A DNA stretch of 64,000 bases from Eulemur rufifrons (Eukaryota; Chordata; Mammalia; Primates; Lemuridae): NCBI RefSeq assembly GCF_041146395.1, contig NC_090995.1, positions 12,688,501-12,752,500 on the forward strand, given 5' to 3'. A program made the translations under genes and the position numbers. Below the pieces are notes generated by a model that made no database searches, was not told where the DNA came from, and saw nothing but the letters and a program-made list of their open reading frames with translations. The stretch's first letter is position 1. Every line of letters begins with the position of its first letter. Positions 35,715 through 46,566 of the stretch are shown piece by piece.

Positions 35715-36578
35715 CCATGGCAAACCCCAACCATGGCATACCCCAACCATGGCATACCCCAACCATGGCATACCCCAACCATGGCATGCCCCAACCATGG
35801 CAAGCCCCAACCATGGCATGCCCCAACCATGGCAAGCCCCAACCATGGCATGCCCCAACCATGGCAAGCCCCAACCATGGCATGCCCCAACCATGGCAAG
35901 CCCCAACCATGGCATGCCCCAACCATGGCAAGCCCCAACCATGGCAAGCCCCAACCATGGCATGCCCCAACCATGGCATGCCCCAACCATGGCAAGCCCC
36001 AACCATGGCATGCCCCAACCATGGCATGCCCCAACCATGGCATGCCCCAACCATGGCATGCCCCAACCATGGCAAGCCCCAACCATGGCAAGCCCCAACC
36101 ATGGCAAGCCCCAACCATGGCAAGCCCCAACCATGGCATGCCCCAACCATGGCAAGCCCCAACCATGGCAAGCCCCAACCATGGCAAGCCCCAACCATGG
36201 CAAGCCCCAACCATGGCAAGCCCCAACCATGGCATGCCCCAACCATGGCAAGCCCCAACCATGGCAAGCCCCAACCATGGCATGCCCCAACCATGGCATG
36301 CCCCAACCATGGCAAGCCCCAACCATGGCATGCCCCAACCATGGCATGCCCCAACCATGGCAAGCCCCAACCATGGCAAGCCCCAACCATGGCAAGCCCC
36401 AACCATGGCATGCCCCAACCATGGCAAGCCCCAACCATGGCATGCCCCAACCATGGCAAACCCCAACCATGGCATACCCCAACCATGGCAAACCCCAACC
36501 ATGGCATACCCCAACCATGGCATACCCCAACCATGGCATACCCCAACCATGGCAAACCTCAACCATGGCAAACCCCAA
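35715..36578. repeat. Minisatellite: 54 units of 16 bp in perfect register
   Basis: Each unit is CCATGGCA-xx-CCCCAA (16 bp). Counting from 35715 to 36578 gives 864 bp, exactly 54 units, with no insertion or deletion. Position 9 is A or T and position 10 is A or G. Elsewhere I see one change, a C to T at position 13 of unit 53. Units 1-4 and 47-54 have A at position 10. Units 5-46 (35779-36450) all have G: 19 of type TG and 23 of type AG. Each unit carries CCATGG, TG units also carry the palindrome GGCATGCC, and the minus strand has TTGGGG every 16 bases. After the last unit 'ggcaa' remains as a partial copy. There are no CpGs. It lies in a repeat-poor, gene-free context. Long ORFs across it in all frames follow from the period. 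Confidence 0.98.
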
Positions 36579-36964
36579 GGCAATCTTGCTGAGCCTGTAG
36601 CCTTTGAACCTGGCTGCAGGTCCCTGTCTCCACCAGAGAGGCTCTGCACTCGCTCTGTGTTAATCATCTACAGAGTGCTCACTCATTCTGCTCCTAGATA
36701 CAGTTTGAATCATTTCTTGATGCAACTTCAATTTTTCCCAGGTGAGAAATCTGAGATATTTCGGAGGACTGGCAATATCCCAGGAATTTTCCATTTAAAT
36801 CATATGCATAAAAATATCGGATACAATTCATTTGTCCTGAGACTTATTTCTCATTTCAATTTAAGATTTTTAAGTGGGTCATTTTAAAGCAGAGATTGAC
36901 ATGAAAAATGTTATCACAGATTCTGTGAACATGTGGGGGGAAAAAAGAAGAGAAAGCTAGTAAG
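36579..36964. other. Unassigned non-coding sequence right of the minisatellite
   Basis: Complex sequence without recognised element. The + strand ORF that begins in the array (35685) runs to 36887 here, but the non-repeat tail shows no domain. Confidence 0.5.
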
Positions 36965-37150
36965 CTTTGAGCATTTATTGTGCACCAATACTTCACATAT
37001 ATTACTGTATGTACCTAAAACTATCCTACAATGTTGACACTACTATTAATATTTCCATTTTATTTTTATATTTTTTTAAAGCTTTGGCTTAAAGAGGCAA
37101 ATAAGTTAACCTCTCTGCAAATAGCTGGGTTCAAACCCAGGATAAACAAT
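36965..37150 (-). mobile_element. MIR SINE, antisense
   Basis: 'gagcatttattgtgcaccaa' (about 36969), 'ttgacactactattaatatt' (about 37033), 'ttaaagaggcaaataagtta' (about 37089) and 'gctgggttcaaacccaggat' (about 37124) are a reversed MIR. Confidence 0.9.
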
Positions 37151-38339
37151 CTTTTCTTTGTTTTGAGCTGGGAGATTTCACACCTCATTTCTCTTTGTAA
37201 ATCCCCATTATAATTTTGCTCTTACTTGCATGAGCTATAATTAGGAGACAAAACACACAAGATACTCAGAAATTGTTCCATTGAGTAATGATCAATAGTG
37301 GAGAATAGCAATGAGGTTCAAAAGACTTTAGGCTGACCAAGTCTCTTGCCAGGCTACTAATAGTATTTATCAATGCCAAGCTATTCCACTCCTATACATT
37401 TGTATTTTCAATCTAGGTACTTATTAATACATAGCTAGCTAGCAGATCATGTTATATCACCTCTAGCCAAATGTCTTCATCCATGCACACAAAATATTCT
37501 GAATGGCTAAGTAATTACTAAGAGGAAGATGGACTAATACTTAGTGTAGGCCAGATTAATGAGTTATCATTTATGATCATATATATAAGGCCCATTGAGT
37601 ATTTTGGGGATCACCAGTGAAAAACTGTGCTACATTATAATAGCTTAGACATACTTGAAAAATACACTTTCTTTTAAGTATATGGGCAACATCAAAGCCA
37701 CTGATAACCCATTACAAATCTTGCATCTAAAAAAAAAATAATAAATTATGTAAGAAATTCTACCCGGCAACGCTCAGCCAACCAAATTCAAATACACGAG
37801 GAAGGAACACAACTGTATTTTAAAGGATGTGGTCCCACTGCGTGCGTGATTTCCAAGTCCTGTGTTTTCTGCTAGTTTGAATATCGAGCCTCTGGCAGCC
37901 GAACGCTGAGTGACAGAGGCCCGTTCAGATTTCTCCGAGGCCCTGGGCCCGGGACAGGACAACAGCCCTGCTTTGCAGGAGACCAAATTCGCCCCTTGAG
38001 GGCACCAAGCACTTTCCCCACGGGTAGCAGGAATGGCTACAGTGCTTGCTTGCTTTCATCAAGATGCAACATTTAGTCACTCTATTGTCATGAACCTCTG
38101 GTGCCTTTGGGAGCGAATTCTAGTCTGCCTTCCAGCCACGTGACCCAGAGCCTCGGTCACAAAGCTGCTCCTGTTGATCACATGACAAGTAACTGGACCG
38201 CCCTGTTAAAAGCCTTATAGGAGTCCATTCAGAAGTCAGAGCCCAGGAGACATGGGCAGGGAGAGCTCCCACCTCGTCCTCCCCTGCCACTCCGCTCTCC
38301 GCACACTGCGGAGGAGGCAGCCCTCAGTCACTTAAGACT
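37151..38339. other. Unassigned sequence, CpG-richer after 37800
   Basis: 37151-37760 is AT-rich with nothing recognised. 37820-38340 contains scattered CpGs and GC-rich words such as 'ggccctgggcccgggaca', without a core-promoter arrangement or first exon that I can support. It may be the flank of the candidate element that follows. Confidence 0.45.
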
Positions 38340-38990
38340 GTCGTGATGGGCGAGAGACTCATGGTGTTTGACTTTATTACGGACGAGCCAAATCAAATGC
38401 ACGGGCGCTGCTTCCTCAGATGTCTATATTTCACTTAAACTGGGATAAAGCAAAGAAACTGGAATATTGTCTCATCATGCATTCTAAATCAGCCAGGCTG
38501 GAAAATAATGGGGAGTTAATCAGATCACTGAAACTCTAATTCACTTGGTATTGATCGGGCAGATTCGTAATGGGATGGTAGACCAATTTCAAATTACAGT
38601 AAGCTGACTTGTCCTGGAATACCAATGACCCGGCTGCAGGATGAGCCAAGAGGACGGTGAGCTCTGCTCCCCGGCCGCTGCCGCCTGGCTGGCAGGCACG
38701 AATGCATAATCCAGTGCGGCATTTAGCTAATTAATAGGGGATTGATGAAAGGTTCGGTTTTGAAAGCAGCCATCTCACTTGAATAAACGTGGGACCAGCG
38801 CCCCGGGGGATGGCCGTGGAAGCTGGGTATACAATGCAAGCTAATGGAAAGTAATGCAATTAACTCAGGCTTTTAATTATATTAATCAGTGACTTCATAG
38901 GAGCCCACTGCATACAGAATTCACTCCTCAACTCTCCGCCGGCACCGAGCTATGTTTCTGAAGCAAACTTGAACAGCAACTTGGAGAAAT
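38340..38990. promoter_or_regulatory. Candidate developmental enhancer / conserved non-coding element
   Basis: Repeat-free, complex sequence that keeps CpGs and is dense in homeodomain-type cores. These are 'ggggagttaatcagatcact' (38510-38529), 'cacgaatgcataatccagtg' (38697-38716), 'atttagctaattaatagggg' (38721-38740) with 'attgatgaaagg' after it, 'gcaagctaatggaaagtaat' (38836-38855), 'gcaattaactcaggc' and 'ttttaattatattaatcagt' (38871-38890). 'gactttattacgg' lies near 38370. There is no ORF of note. This profile is typical of deeply conserved enhancers near developmental genes; the target gene cannot be named. Confidence 0.45.
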
Positions 38991-39044
38991 AAGTGCAGGT
39001 ACCTTTATATTAGTTCATTTTCCCCATGGCTAGAAGATTTTCCG

Positions 39045-39110
39045 GCAGGAAAGAATAAAGAGAAGGAGAAAAAGGAGAAGAAAGGGGCGGGGAGAAGGAG
39101 ACAACGGGCG
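39045..39110. repeat. Purine-rich tract
   Basis: A GA-rich run of about 60 bases with almost no pyrimidines on the + strand, centred on 'gagaaggagaaaaaggagaa' (39059-39078). Confidence 0.8.
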
Positions 39111-39389
39111 ATAATGAGCATTTTCAGAGAAGTGAGCTAAGAACTATTTTTGTAAAGATTGGTTGTTACTTCACACTTTCTTCCACTTTAGATCACTTGG
39201 CCTGGATGTGTGAACAAATGACCAGTGTATTTACATGGAGAGAGAGCAGCCGAGAGACATAATCGATTCATTTTTACACTTTAGAAATAGCCTGTTAGGG
39301 TATCAGGTAAAATACACAAACGGATGAGTTTATTCTCACCAACAATAACTTCTGGCTTAGGTCCCTTCTTTAAGCATCTTTCTCTCCTA

Positions 39390-39705
39390 TATGTGTTTGT
39401 GTGTACGTCTGTGTGTGTCTGTGCTGCATGTCTGTGTTGTGTGTGTGTCTTTGTATGTGCTTTATGCATGCTGTGTGTAACATGTGTTTGCGTGTATGTG
39501 GGCGGGATGTGGGTATATGCGTGTGCAGTGTGTATGTTTATGTGTGTCTGCATGTGCGCTGTTCCTATGTTGTGTTTACATGTATCTGTGTGTATGTGTC
39601 TGTGTGCACAGCACATGTGTGTGATGTGTGTTTGTACATATGGGAACATTTGGGGACTGTGTGCATGTGCAGTGTCTATGTGTGTATCACGTTAGTCTGC
39701 GTGTG
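39390..39705. repeat. Degenerate TG-rich tract
   Basis: About 315 bases dominated by TGTG, TGTATG and TGCATG words, without a fixed period. It keeps both strands open for 100-120 codons in several frames, which is a compositional effect. Alternating purine-pyrimidine sequence of this length is prone to Z-DNA and to length change. Confidence 0.9.
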
Positions 39706-40579
39706 CCTCTGACGTAGGAGAAACCCCCAGGAGACAGGGAGGCATTGCCAAGGGCTACAGAATGGCCAACAGCATTAGAAGCCCATCTGTAAGACCCTTT
39801 TTACCAGGCAGACAGGTGAATGAAGTGGGTAGGACACCAGGATGCAGATGCTGAAAAGGAGCGAGACTCTCACCAGGCTCTCGGAACGGTGCCAACCACC
39901 TCCATCCAGGGCCCCCATCTGAGCAGCCGACCTCACGTTCAGTCTGGATGGGCAGGTTTTGAAGGACACCAACACACTTCCGGCACCAGACACTCCCCGA
40001 CTGCATCAAAGCAATCGAGTGCAGAATTACAGACCCGAACAAGCACGGTGAACACTTTATAAGATTTAATAACGCTAGGCTCTGTCCATGGTTGTTATTT
40101 TTGTGCCTCTATTTCTTCATAGTGATTCAAAGTGAAAGGCTAAGGGCAGTATACTTACTATGGAGAATGACAAGGAGAGAGAAGCGGATATCCCATTCTG
40201 TAGTCAACCTGCAGTGCGGGTGGCAACACGTTACAAGGGGAAAAGAGAGTAGACCAGAAACTAGTCCTGGGAAGGAGCAGGAAGGGCGTTGGAAGCTGCC
40301 TCAGACTTAACTGACCAACAACAGGGGCTGCAGCGGTTCCCACCTGGTTTCCTGACTTGAACCAACATGCTTCATCCTTTTCCCTCATTAAATGAAGAAT
40401 AAGTTACTATTTTCTAGGCTGATTAGGATGACGAATGAAGAGGCATAATAATGCTTTTATGATAACGAAGAAGCAAGTAAGACTTTTAGACATCCTGAAA
40501 CTCAACTAATTATTCAGCAAGAAATTAAACAGATGAGGAAAAGGCAGCAAGCAAAGCACTGCAAAACTTCAACGGAAAA
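39706..40579. other. Unassigned non-coding sequence
   Basis: 39740-40060 is GC-richer, with overlapping short ORFs on both strands and no domain. No element recognised. Confidence 0.5.
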
Positions 40580-40810
40580 GAAAGCAATCATGTCTCGGGT
40601 GCCTCCCATGTGCCAGGGGTTCTGTGGACATTCTCCCATTTAATTACCATAAGAATCTGCAATACACGTATCATTGGAGCCACCTGCCTAAATAAAACAT
40701 GGGGGTGAAGAGAGGTCATGTACCCGAGGGCACAGAGCTAGCAAATGACCGATCTGGTATTTGAACTTAAATCTAACTTGATATCAACCCCCATCCTATT
40801 CCCTCAGAAC
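40580..40810 (-). mobile_element. MIR SINE, antisense, nearly full length
   Basis: 'gtgcctcccatgtgccaggg' (about 40599), 'ctcccatttaattaccataa' (about 40633), 'gaggtcatgtacccgagggc' (about 40712), 'cacagagctagcaaatgacc' (40731-40750) and 'atctggtatttgaactta' show the reversed MIR. Confidence 0.95.
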
Positions 40811-41640
40811 CAGCGCTTCCCAAACTCTAGTCATCCACGAACCATCTCCATAGATTTTGTCTGTATATGATATACATACCACCTGCACTATTATTTATGT
40901 CATTATTATTAATAACTTGACTTTACACCAACTCATTGTCATATTCGTCTCACGCTAAGCAATGGTATCTCTCAAATCACGGATTTGAAGTGCAAGCTAT
41001 ATTTTTCTAATTAATATGTAAAATGCAATAGTATATTTAAATTTTTTAAGAAGCGTTTACCCGTGTACCACCTACAATCATTTGTGTGCCACAAACATGA
41101 CTCTGACTACCTACAGAAGTGGTACGTCTACCATGCTATGGGAAATCTATCCTTATGGAAAAGAAAACAGGACTTAGTGAAAATTCGTATTTTACTGCTA
41201 CTCGTTTAAAAGGAATCAGGGCGATGAGAGCATAAAATGAGAAATAAATGTTGGTGAGCAGGGCAGACGGCCGGGAGAGTAGCGAGAGGAGAGGGGAGGG
41301 GTGGGGTGGATGGTAACAAACACTCAAGGAGGGATTTGATAGAACTTGCAACTTTCTAAAGTTGCAGTGGAAGAAAAAGCAAAAGAAAGCAATTCGACAG
41401 CCAAGGTATTTACAAGGATAGAGAACATATACAGTATTTTCACTTTACAGATTTAGGAGTAATGAGAGTGTTCCTCCTCCAACATAAGAGTTAGGAGAAG
41501 CCCTTGTTGGAAGAATTCAGTTGGCCAAATTAAGACCTTAGAAAAACCTGACCGGGGAACTGAGGTTATAACTAAACATAGAAACCCCTTTATTGTTAGT
41601 GTATGTAACAAAAATGATAAAGATAGTAAAATTTAAAGGA
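40811..41640. other. Unassigned non-coding sequence
   Basis: Includes a purine-rich run near 41276-41310. No recognised gene or element. A T run begins at about 41651. Confidence 0.5.
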
Positions 41641-41654
41641 CATCAATTGCTTTT

Positions 41655-42747
41655 TTTTTTTTTTAAAGCTTAGATGATGAATTAGGTATATTTGCCCCTG
41701 ACTTCATCAAAACCACAGGCAACAAAAGCAAAAACAGACAAATGGGATTACATCAATCTAAAAAAGCTTCTGCATAGCAAAGGAAATAATGAACAAAGTG
41801 AAGAGACAACCTACAGAAAGGCAGAAAATATCTGCAAACTATCCATCTGACAAGAGATCAATAACCAGAATATATAAAGAATGCAAATAACAGAAAAAAG
41901 AACAAATAATCCAGTTAAAAAATGGGCAAAAGACCTGAATAGACATTTCTCAAAAGAAAAACACACAAATGGCCAAGAAATATCAGAAAAAATGCTCAAC
42001 ATTGCAAATTATCAAGGAAATGCAAATCAAAACTGCAGTGAGATATCATCCCACCCTGGTTAGAATGGCTATGATCAAACAGGCAAAAAATACTCAGTGC
42101 TGGCAAGGATGTGCAAGAGGGTAAAGCTTACTTATACACTGTTGCTGTGACTGTAAAGTATTAGTAATAGCACGACCATATGGAAAGCAGTAGGGAGGTT
42201 CCTCATGAAAACTACAAGTAGAACTACCATGTCACCCAGCAATCCCACTACGGGGTATAAATCCAAAGGAAAACAAATCAGTACGTTGAAAAGACATCTG
42301 CTCTCCAAGTTCAGTGTAACACTATGCACAGTAGCCAAAATATGGACTCAGCCAAGTGCCCATCAATACGTGAGCGGATAAAGAAAATGTGGTATATAAA
42401 CATAATGGAATATTGTTCAGCCATAAAAAGAATGAAATCCTGCCATTTGCGGCAATATAGTGGAACTGGAGGTGGTTCTGTTAAGTGAAATAAGCCAGGC
42501 ACAGAAAAACACAGTCTGTTCTCACTTACATGGCAGAGCTGAAAAACCAGATCTCATAGAGGTGGAAAGTAGAATCACGGTTACCAGAGACCGGCAAGGG
42601 AAGGAGGAGGAAGAGAAGGAAGAGTAGTAAATAGGTACAAAAATATAGTTAGATACAAGGAATAAGTTCTAGTATTGGATAGCACAGTAGGGAAATGATA
42701 GTTAACGATAATTTATTGCATATTTCAAAATAGCATCCTTATTTCTC
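41655..42747 (+). mobile_element. L1 LINE (L1MA/L1P-like), ORF2 3' part and start of the 3' UTR
   Basis: Well-preserved L1 sequence: 'acaaatgggattacatcaat' (about 41739), 'aagcttctgcatagcaaagg' (about 41764), 'tggatagcacagtagggaaa' in the 3' UTR (about 42677), and between them 'aatgggcaaaagacctgaat' (41921-41940), 'gaaatgcaaatcaaaactgc' (about 42016) and 'aatggaatattgttcagcca' (42404-42423). The ORF2 frame is broken into short ORFs. The copy is truncated at both ends: its 3' UTR stops at 'tttcaaaatagc' and lacks the terminal part and A tail. Confidence 0.95.
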
Positions 42748-43424
42748 AAATCCACATGAGGGGTGCATTTTTTTTAAGTCAGAAATTCCCAATTTCCACC
42801 ACTTAGGTTTGTTCGAGTACCACTCTCCTCTAAAACTTTTTAACTTCTCTCATTGAAAATCTAAATCAGAGTTTATCAAATGATGGGCTCATGTAATATA
42901 TTCATAGTTGAGCTATTTTGCTGCTTAAAATGGGATCTGTTGTATACCCAACATATTTCAATGTGTATTTAGAGTGCATTTGTTTGAAAATAGTGGCTTT
43001 AAATTGGATAAAGTCTTATATGTAGCAATATTAATACATAACAACAGAATGAAAGAGTCGGTATTTCCTAGTTGCTGGGGACAACACTAGCATTCATTCA
43101 TTTTGTTCCTTAAAAAATGTTATTGTTTTGAATTTGGAATTTGACTTCCAGAATGTTTTAATATATCATATGACATTCTATTACTCTTAGCTTAGCTTGA
43201 CATTTCAAAAAGTAATAGAGTATCTAAGATCTTCTGAATAAGCATCTGATTTATTAAGATTAATAGAGATGCATGCACAGATTTGCAATTACTTATTGTA
43301 CCTAAACTTATTATTGCACCAGATTTGAAGACAGAAGAGTCATAAGTCAAGCACAACTTAAAAGCGTAAGGAATAATACATTTAACAATTGATCGTGCAA
43401 ATAACTAGGTAAGTCATAAAGAAG
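42748..43424. other. Unassigned AT-rich sequence
   Basis: No element recognised. Confidence 0.5.
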
Positions 43425-43650
43425 TAGTGGTTTAAGATCAAGAATTTTGACACCAGAGATACCTGGATTCGAGCCCCTGTTCTGCCACCTAGTGGCCGTG
43501 TGAATTAGAGTCTCAGTTTTCTAACCCATAAAATGGGGATAGCAACACTTCCCGCACATTTTTTGTGTGTGAAAATCAAATAAAAAAATATGCTTTACTG
43601 CAGTGTATAGCACGTAGTAAATACTTAGTGTTCGGTAGCTATTAATTTTT
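43425..43650 (+). mobile_element. MIR SINE, nearly full length
   Basis: 'cctggattcgagcccctgtt' (43463-43482), 'ctgccacctagtggccgtgt' (43483-43502), 'gtctcagttttctaacccat' (about 43510), 'aaaatggggatagcaacact' and 'gtatagcacgtagtaaatac' (about 43604) form a clear MIR. Confidence 0.95.
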
Positions 43651-46048
43651 AAAAACATTCATGATATAAAAACATCCGTATAAAGATTATCTCTAGGCAT
43701 ACAAATCAAACAAACTTCAGGGACTGTGGGGCTATAAAACAAACAAACAGCTTGCCCTGAATTAGTGGAAGCCAGAGAAGTGAGGAGCAGACAGCTACAG
43801 AGGAGTGTGTGCAAACTGGACCAGCCGGAGGGCCATGGCTAAACTGATAGTCCGTGGGGTACCAAGTTCATGTTCCAACCTTTTCCTCCTCAATTCCCTG
43901 TGATTTCAGTGGACAAGAAAATATTTTCAAAATTCATGGCAATTGCCAAAATAAAGTGTATCAATCGGTTCTTAACCAACTCTTGCCTCAGTCTTAATAG
44001 AAAGAACGGGAGTCCACCACCCCTCCCCCAAAAGTGCATTAACTTTTGAGGATGTTGGAAAAAAAAGATTAGGTAAGAAATCCCTTAGCTAAAAATGTCG
44101 GCTGATCAAGAAAGTTACAGGTGCAAACAGTTGTTATTTTTTAAGCATACTCAAAGCAATCACTCTTACAGGGATTAGCTAGCCACAGAAACTGTTCGCA
44201 CAAAGATTAACAGTTACCGCCTGAGGGCAGCCCAGGGAACGGTTTTAATTCTGATTCTGCATGACCTCTCTGTGGCATTAACTGCCCACACTTTCTATAA
44301 CACTACTGCTCACTCCAACTATGCCTTCTCAGTCTTCCTGGAATCCCCCTATCCTTAGTGGGGCTGTTATTTCTCAAGATGTTGTCCTCTGCCTGCATTT
44401 TATAACTAATACTCTTAACCACTCCAATCACTTGGACTTATGTCTATATATTGACAAGTTCTAAATACATAATTACCTTTCCTGAAGTCCCAATACATAT
44501 GCTTAATTTTTGGGGGGAGGGCCTCCATACCCAGCACACTGACACTATGTAAAAGAAGAATAGTGATTGTTTATAATACATTCATTGTTTTGGGTATTGT
44601 TATGGAATTATGAGACTCTGAAGCAAGAGAGTCCGATAACAATAGGCCCAATAACCAGCCGTGAGTGAGCCAGGTCTCTCAGGCAAGAAAGCAAAACCCC
44701 AGAGGAAAGGCCAATTTGACATTTTCCCTGGTCTTTCTACACCAGAAAATAGACAGTATTACCAAGAGCCAGCTTGGGGGTGGTGGAAATTACTATGGGG
44801 CCTACCAGGTAAAGATTAAGTTATCAGCTAGAAAGGGAGGTGCCGGGAGAAATCTAAGCGAAGCTCCACCTGCCCACGACCATTAGAGGTAATTGTCTTA
44901 GAAGACAAGGTGTATTTATATACTGAGGCAAACTCTAAGACTCGGGAACAAGTTACCTAGGAAGGATCAAAACTTCATTCTTTTTAATGTTGACATTGTG
45001 TATCTTTGTTTTCCTTTTGTCTTTAGTATTTAATAACACTAATTTTGAAAATCAAAACTATTTCATTTTGGTTAGCAGTAACGAAGAAAAAGGGTTTGTT
45101 CGTATTTTGGGTAGATTAATAAGGGCCCTTGGCCTACAGGTGGCCTAGCGGTTCCGCATGAAAGAACTGCATGAGGAGGTCAAGTCAGGCCCAGCAGAAG
45201 GTCAACTCCATGAGAAGGTCCAACTTGGGGTCAAGTCACGTCCATCTGGTAAGCAGCCACTCTGACTGCGGATTTACCATGCACAGTTTGGACCCGAATC
45301 TATGCTTTTTTAACCATGTCACTTCAGAGTTTTCAAAAACAACAATCTGGTTCAAGTACATATTGGGTTTTCCAAAGGTTCCTAACAGTATTCCAGTTCT
45401 ACCTGTCCATGCTCTCCTGCCTTTACGTAACGCTGAATGATCTTGTTCTTTTCATCCTTTTTTTCATGCATTCTTTCCTTCTGGGTTTCTGTTCAACTGT
45501 CATAGATTCATGTAACATCAAAACACATCCCCTCCTGTACCACTTTCTGTTCTCATGGTCTTAATGAATTAGCATAGATCGACTCTCTATCTCCCTTTTT
45601 TTTTGAAATCCAAATGCTTAATTATAAAGTATTTAAAGACAAGGTCCATTACCTGCATCACCAGCTATCCCCTTATTCACTGACAGTAAATTTAAAATTT
45701 CCTAACATCGCTGTATCTGTGCCTTCATCTATCACATGGGCCTAAGATATACCCTACTTCCCTAATAAGCTGCTAAGAGAGAGTTAGCAAGGGTTAGTGA
45801 CAATTTCTCCTTGGGGGCGAGGGAGGGCGCAATAGTCTATAAAAGTAAATGCTACAAAGCATTGTCTTATTGTCGCAATTACGATTAAATATGCCTTTGC
45901 ATCTATGCTTATAATGTCACGTAAAACACACAGAAAGACAACCCTCTTCCCTTAGTGAATGATATAATTTGATATATTAAAAGAGAATTCAGCAAGTAGA
46001 GGAAGTTTCCTTGTGCCTTCAGAACCTTTAAACCTACACTGTGCCCAG

Positions 46049-46049
<1 letters not shown>
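43651..46049. other. Long unassigned non-coding block
   Basis: About 2.4 kb with no family assigned. 44230-44480 is pyrimidine-rich and may be an old repeat. 45130-45245 contains loosely repeated 'gaggtcaa' and 'aaggtcaa' words. No ORF has domain features. Confidence 0.5.

Positions 46050-46082
<33 letters not shown>
46050..46082. repeat. (AC)n microsatellite
   Basis: About 16 pure AC units, directly visible. Confidence 0.97.
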
Positions 46083-46085
<3 letters not shown>

Positions 46086-46239
46086 GACAGTATTGATTTC
46101 CAGAATTTCTCTATGGAATGCCAAAAATAATAAACAAAAAATAAATCAAAAGCAACAGGCTCCTTCCATTATGTATTAAATATCCTCCCCATGAAGTTAG
46201 GACAAATAGAGATGTATATAGAGAGCAATAGAAACATAA

Positions 46240-46566
46240 ATCTAGTGGCGTAGTAATCGATTTCTGCCTTGTTCCTTTATTTCTAGTAAATAATGATCTT
46301 CAGATCTTTCATGGTGGCACTTTAGTAAAAGTCAGCTCCAGGAACCCTGGAAGTGTTTTTTTTATCTTTGATAGAGCCAAAGATGCCATGTCCTCTCCAA
46401 AATCATTGCCCTCATTCATTTCTTGTTGTGGAGTGGAAACAACATTTAGTAGAATCCGAAGACATTTACAAAGCATATTCACTTTAAGAGCTTTCTGTAT
46501 AGTTATGTATACGGTCAATAAAACATTTTATATTGCTCTATATCAAACCAAAAAAAAAAAAAAAAA
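46240..46566 (+). other. Possible retrocopied transcript end (AATAAA plus A17 tail)
   Basis: AATAAA lies at 46517-46522 and an uninterrupted run of 17 A residues starts at 46550, 27 bases after the signal, which is the geometry of a polyadenylated RNA end. Upstream sequence (from about 46240) does not resemble L1, Alu or another repeat I know, and encodes nothing recognisable, so it could be a 3' UTR-only retrocopy. I did not find a convincing target duplication. The left boundary is arbitrary. A chance A run remains possible. Confidence 0.35.

Noticed and set aside
35715..36578. CRISPR-like array
   Set aside because: Units are head to tail without spacers, and the host is a mammal; it is a minisatellite.
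35715..36578. Interstitial telomere repeat (TTGGGG on the minus strand)
   Set aside because: The TTGGGG word occurs once per 16 bases and is not in tandem; vertebrate telomeres are TTAGGG.
35578..36887. Six overlapping long ORFs (291-400 codons) on both strands
   Set aside because: All arise from the stop-free 16-bp minisatellite. The non-repeat parts have no domains, and frames on both strands are equally open, so none is called as a gene.
39281..39712. Cys/Val- and His/Thr-rich ORFs on both strands
   Set aside because: They are the translation of the TG-rich tract and its complement.
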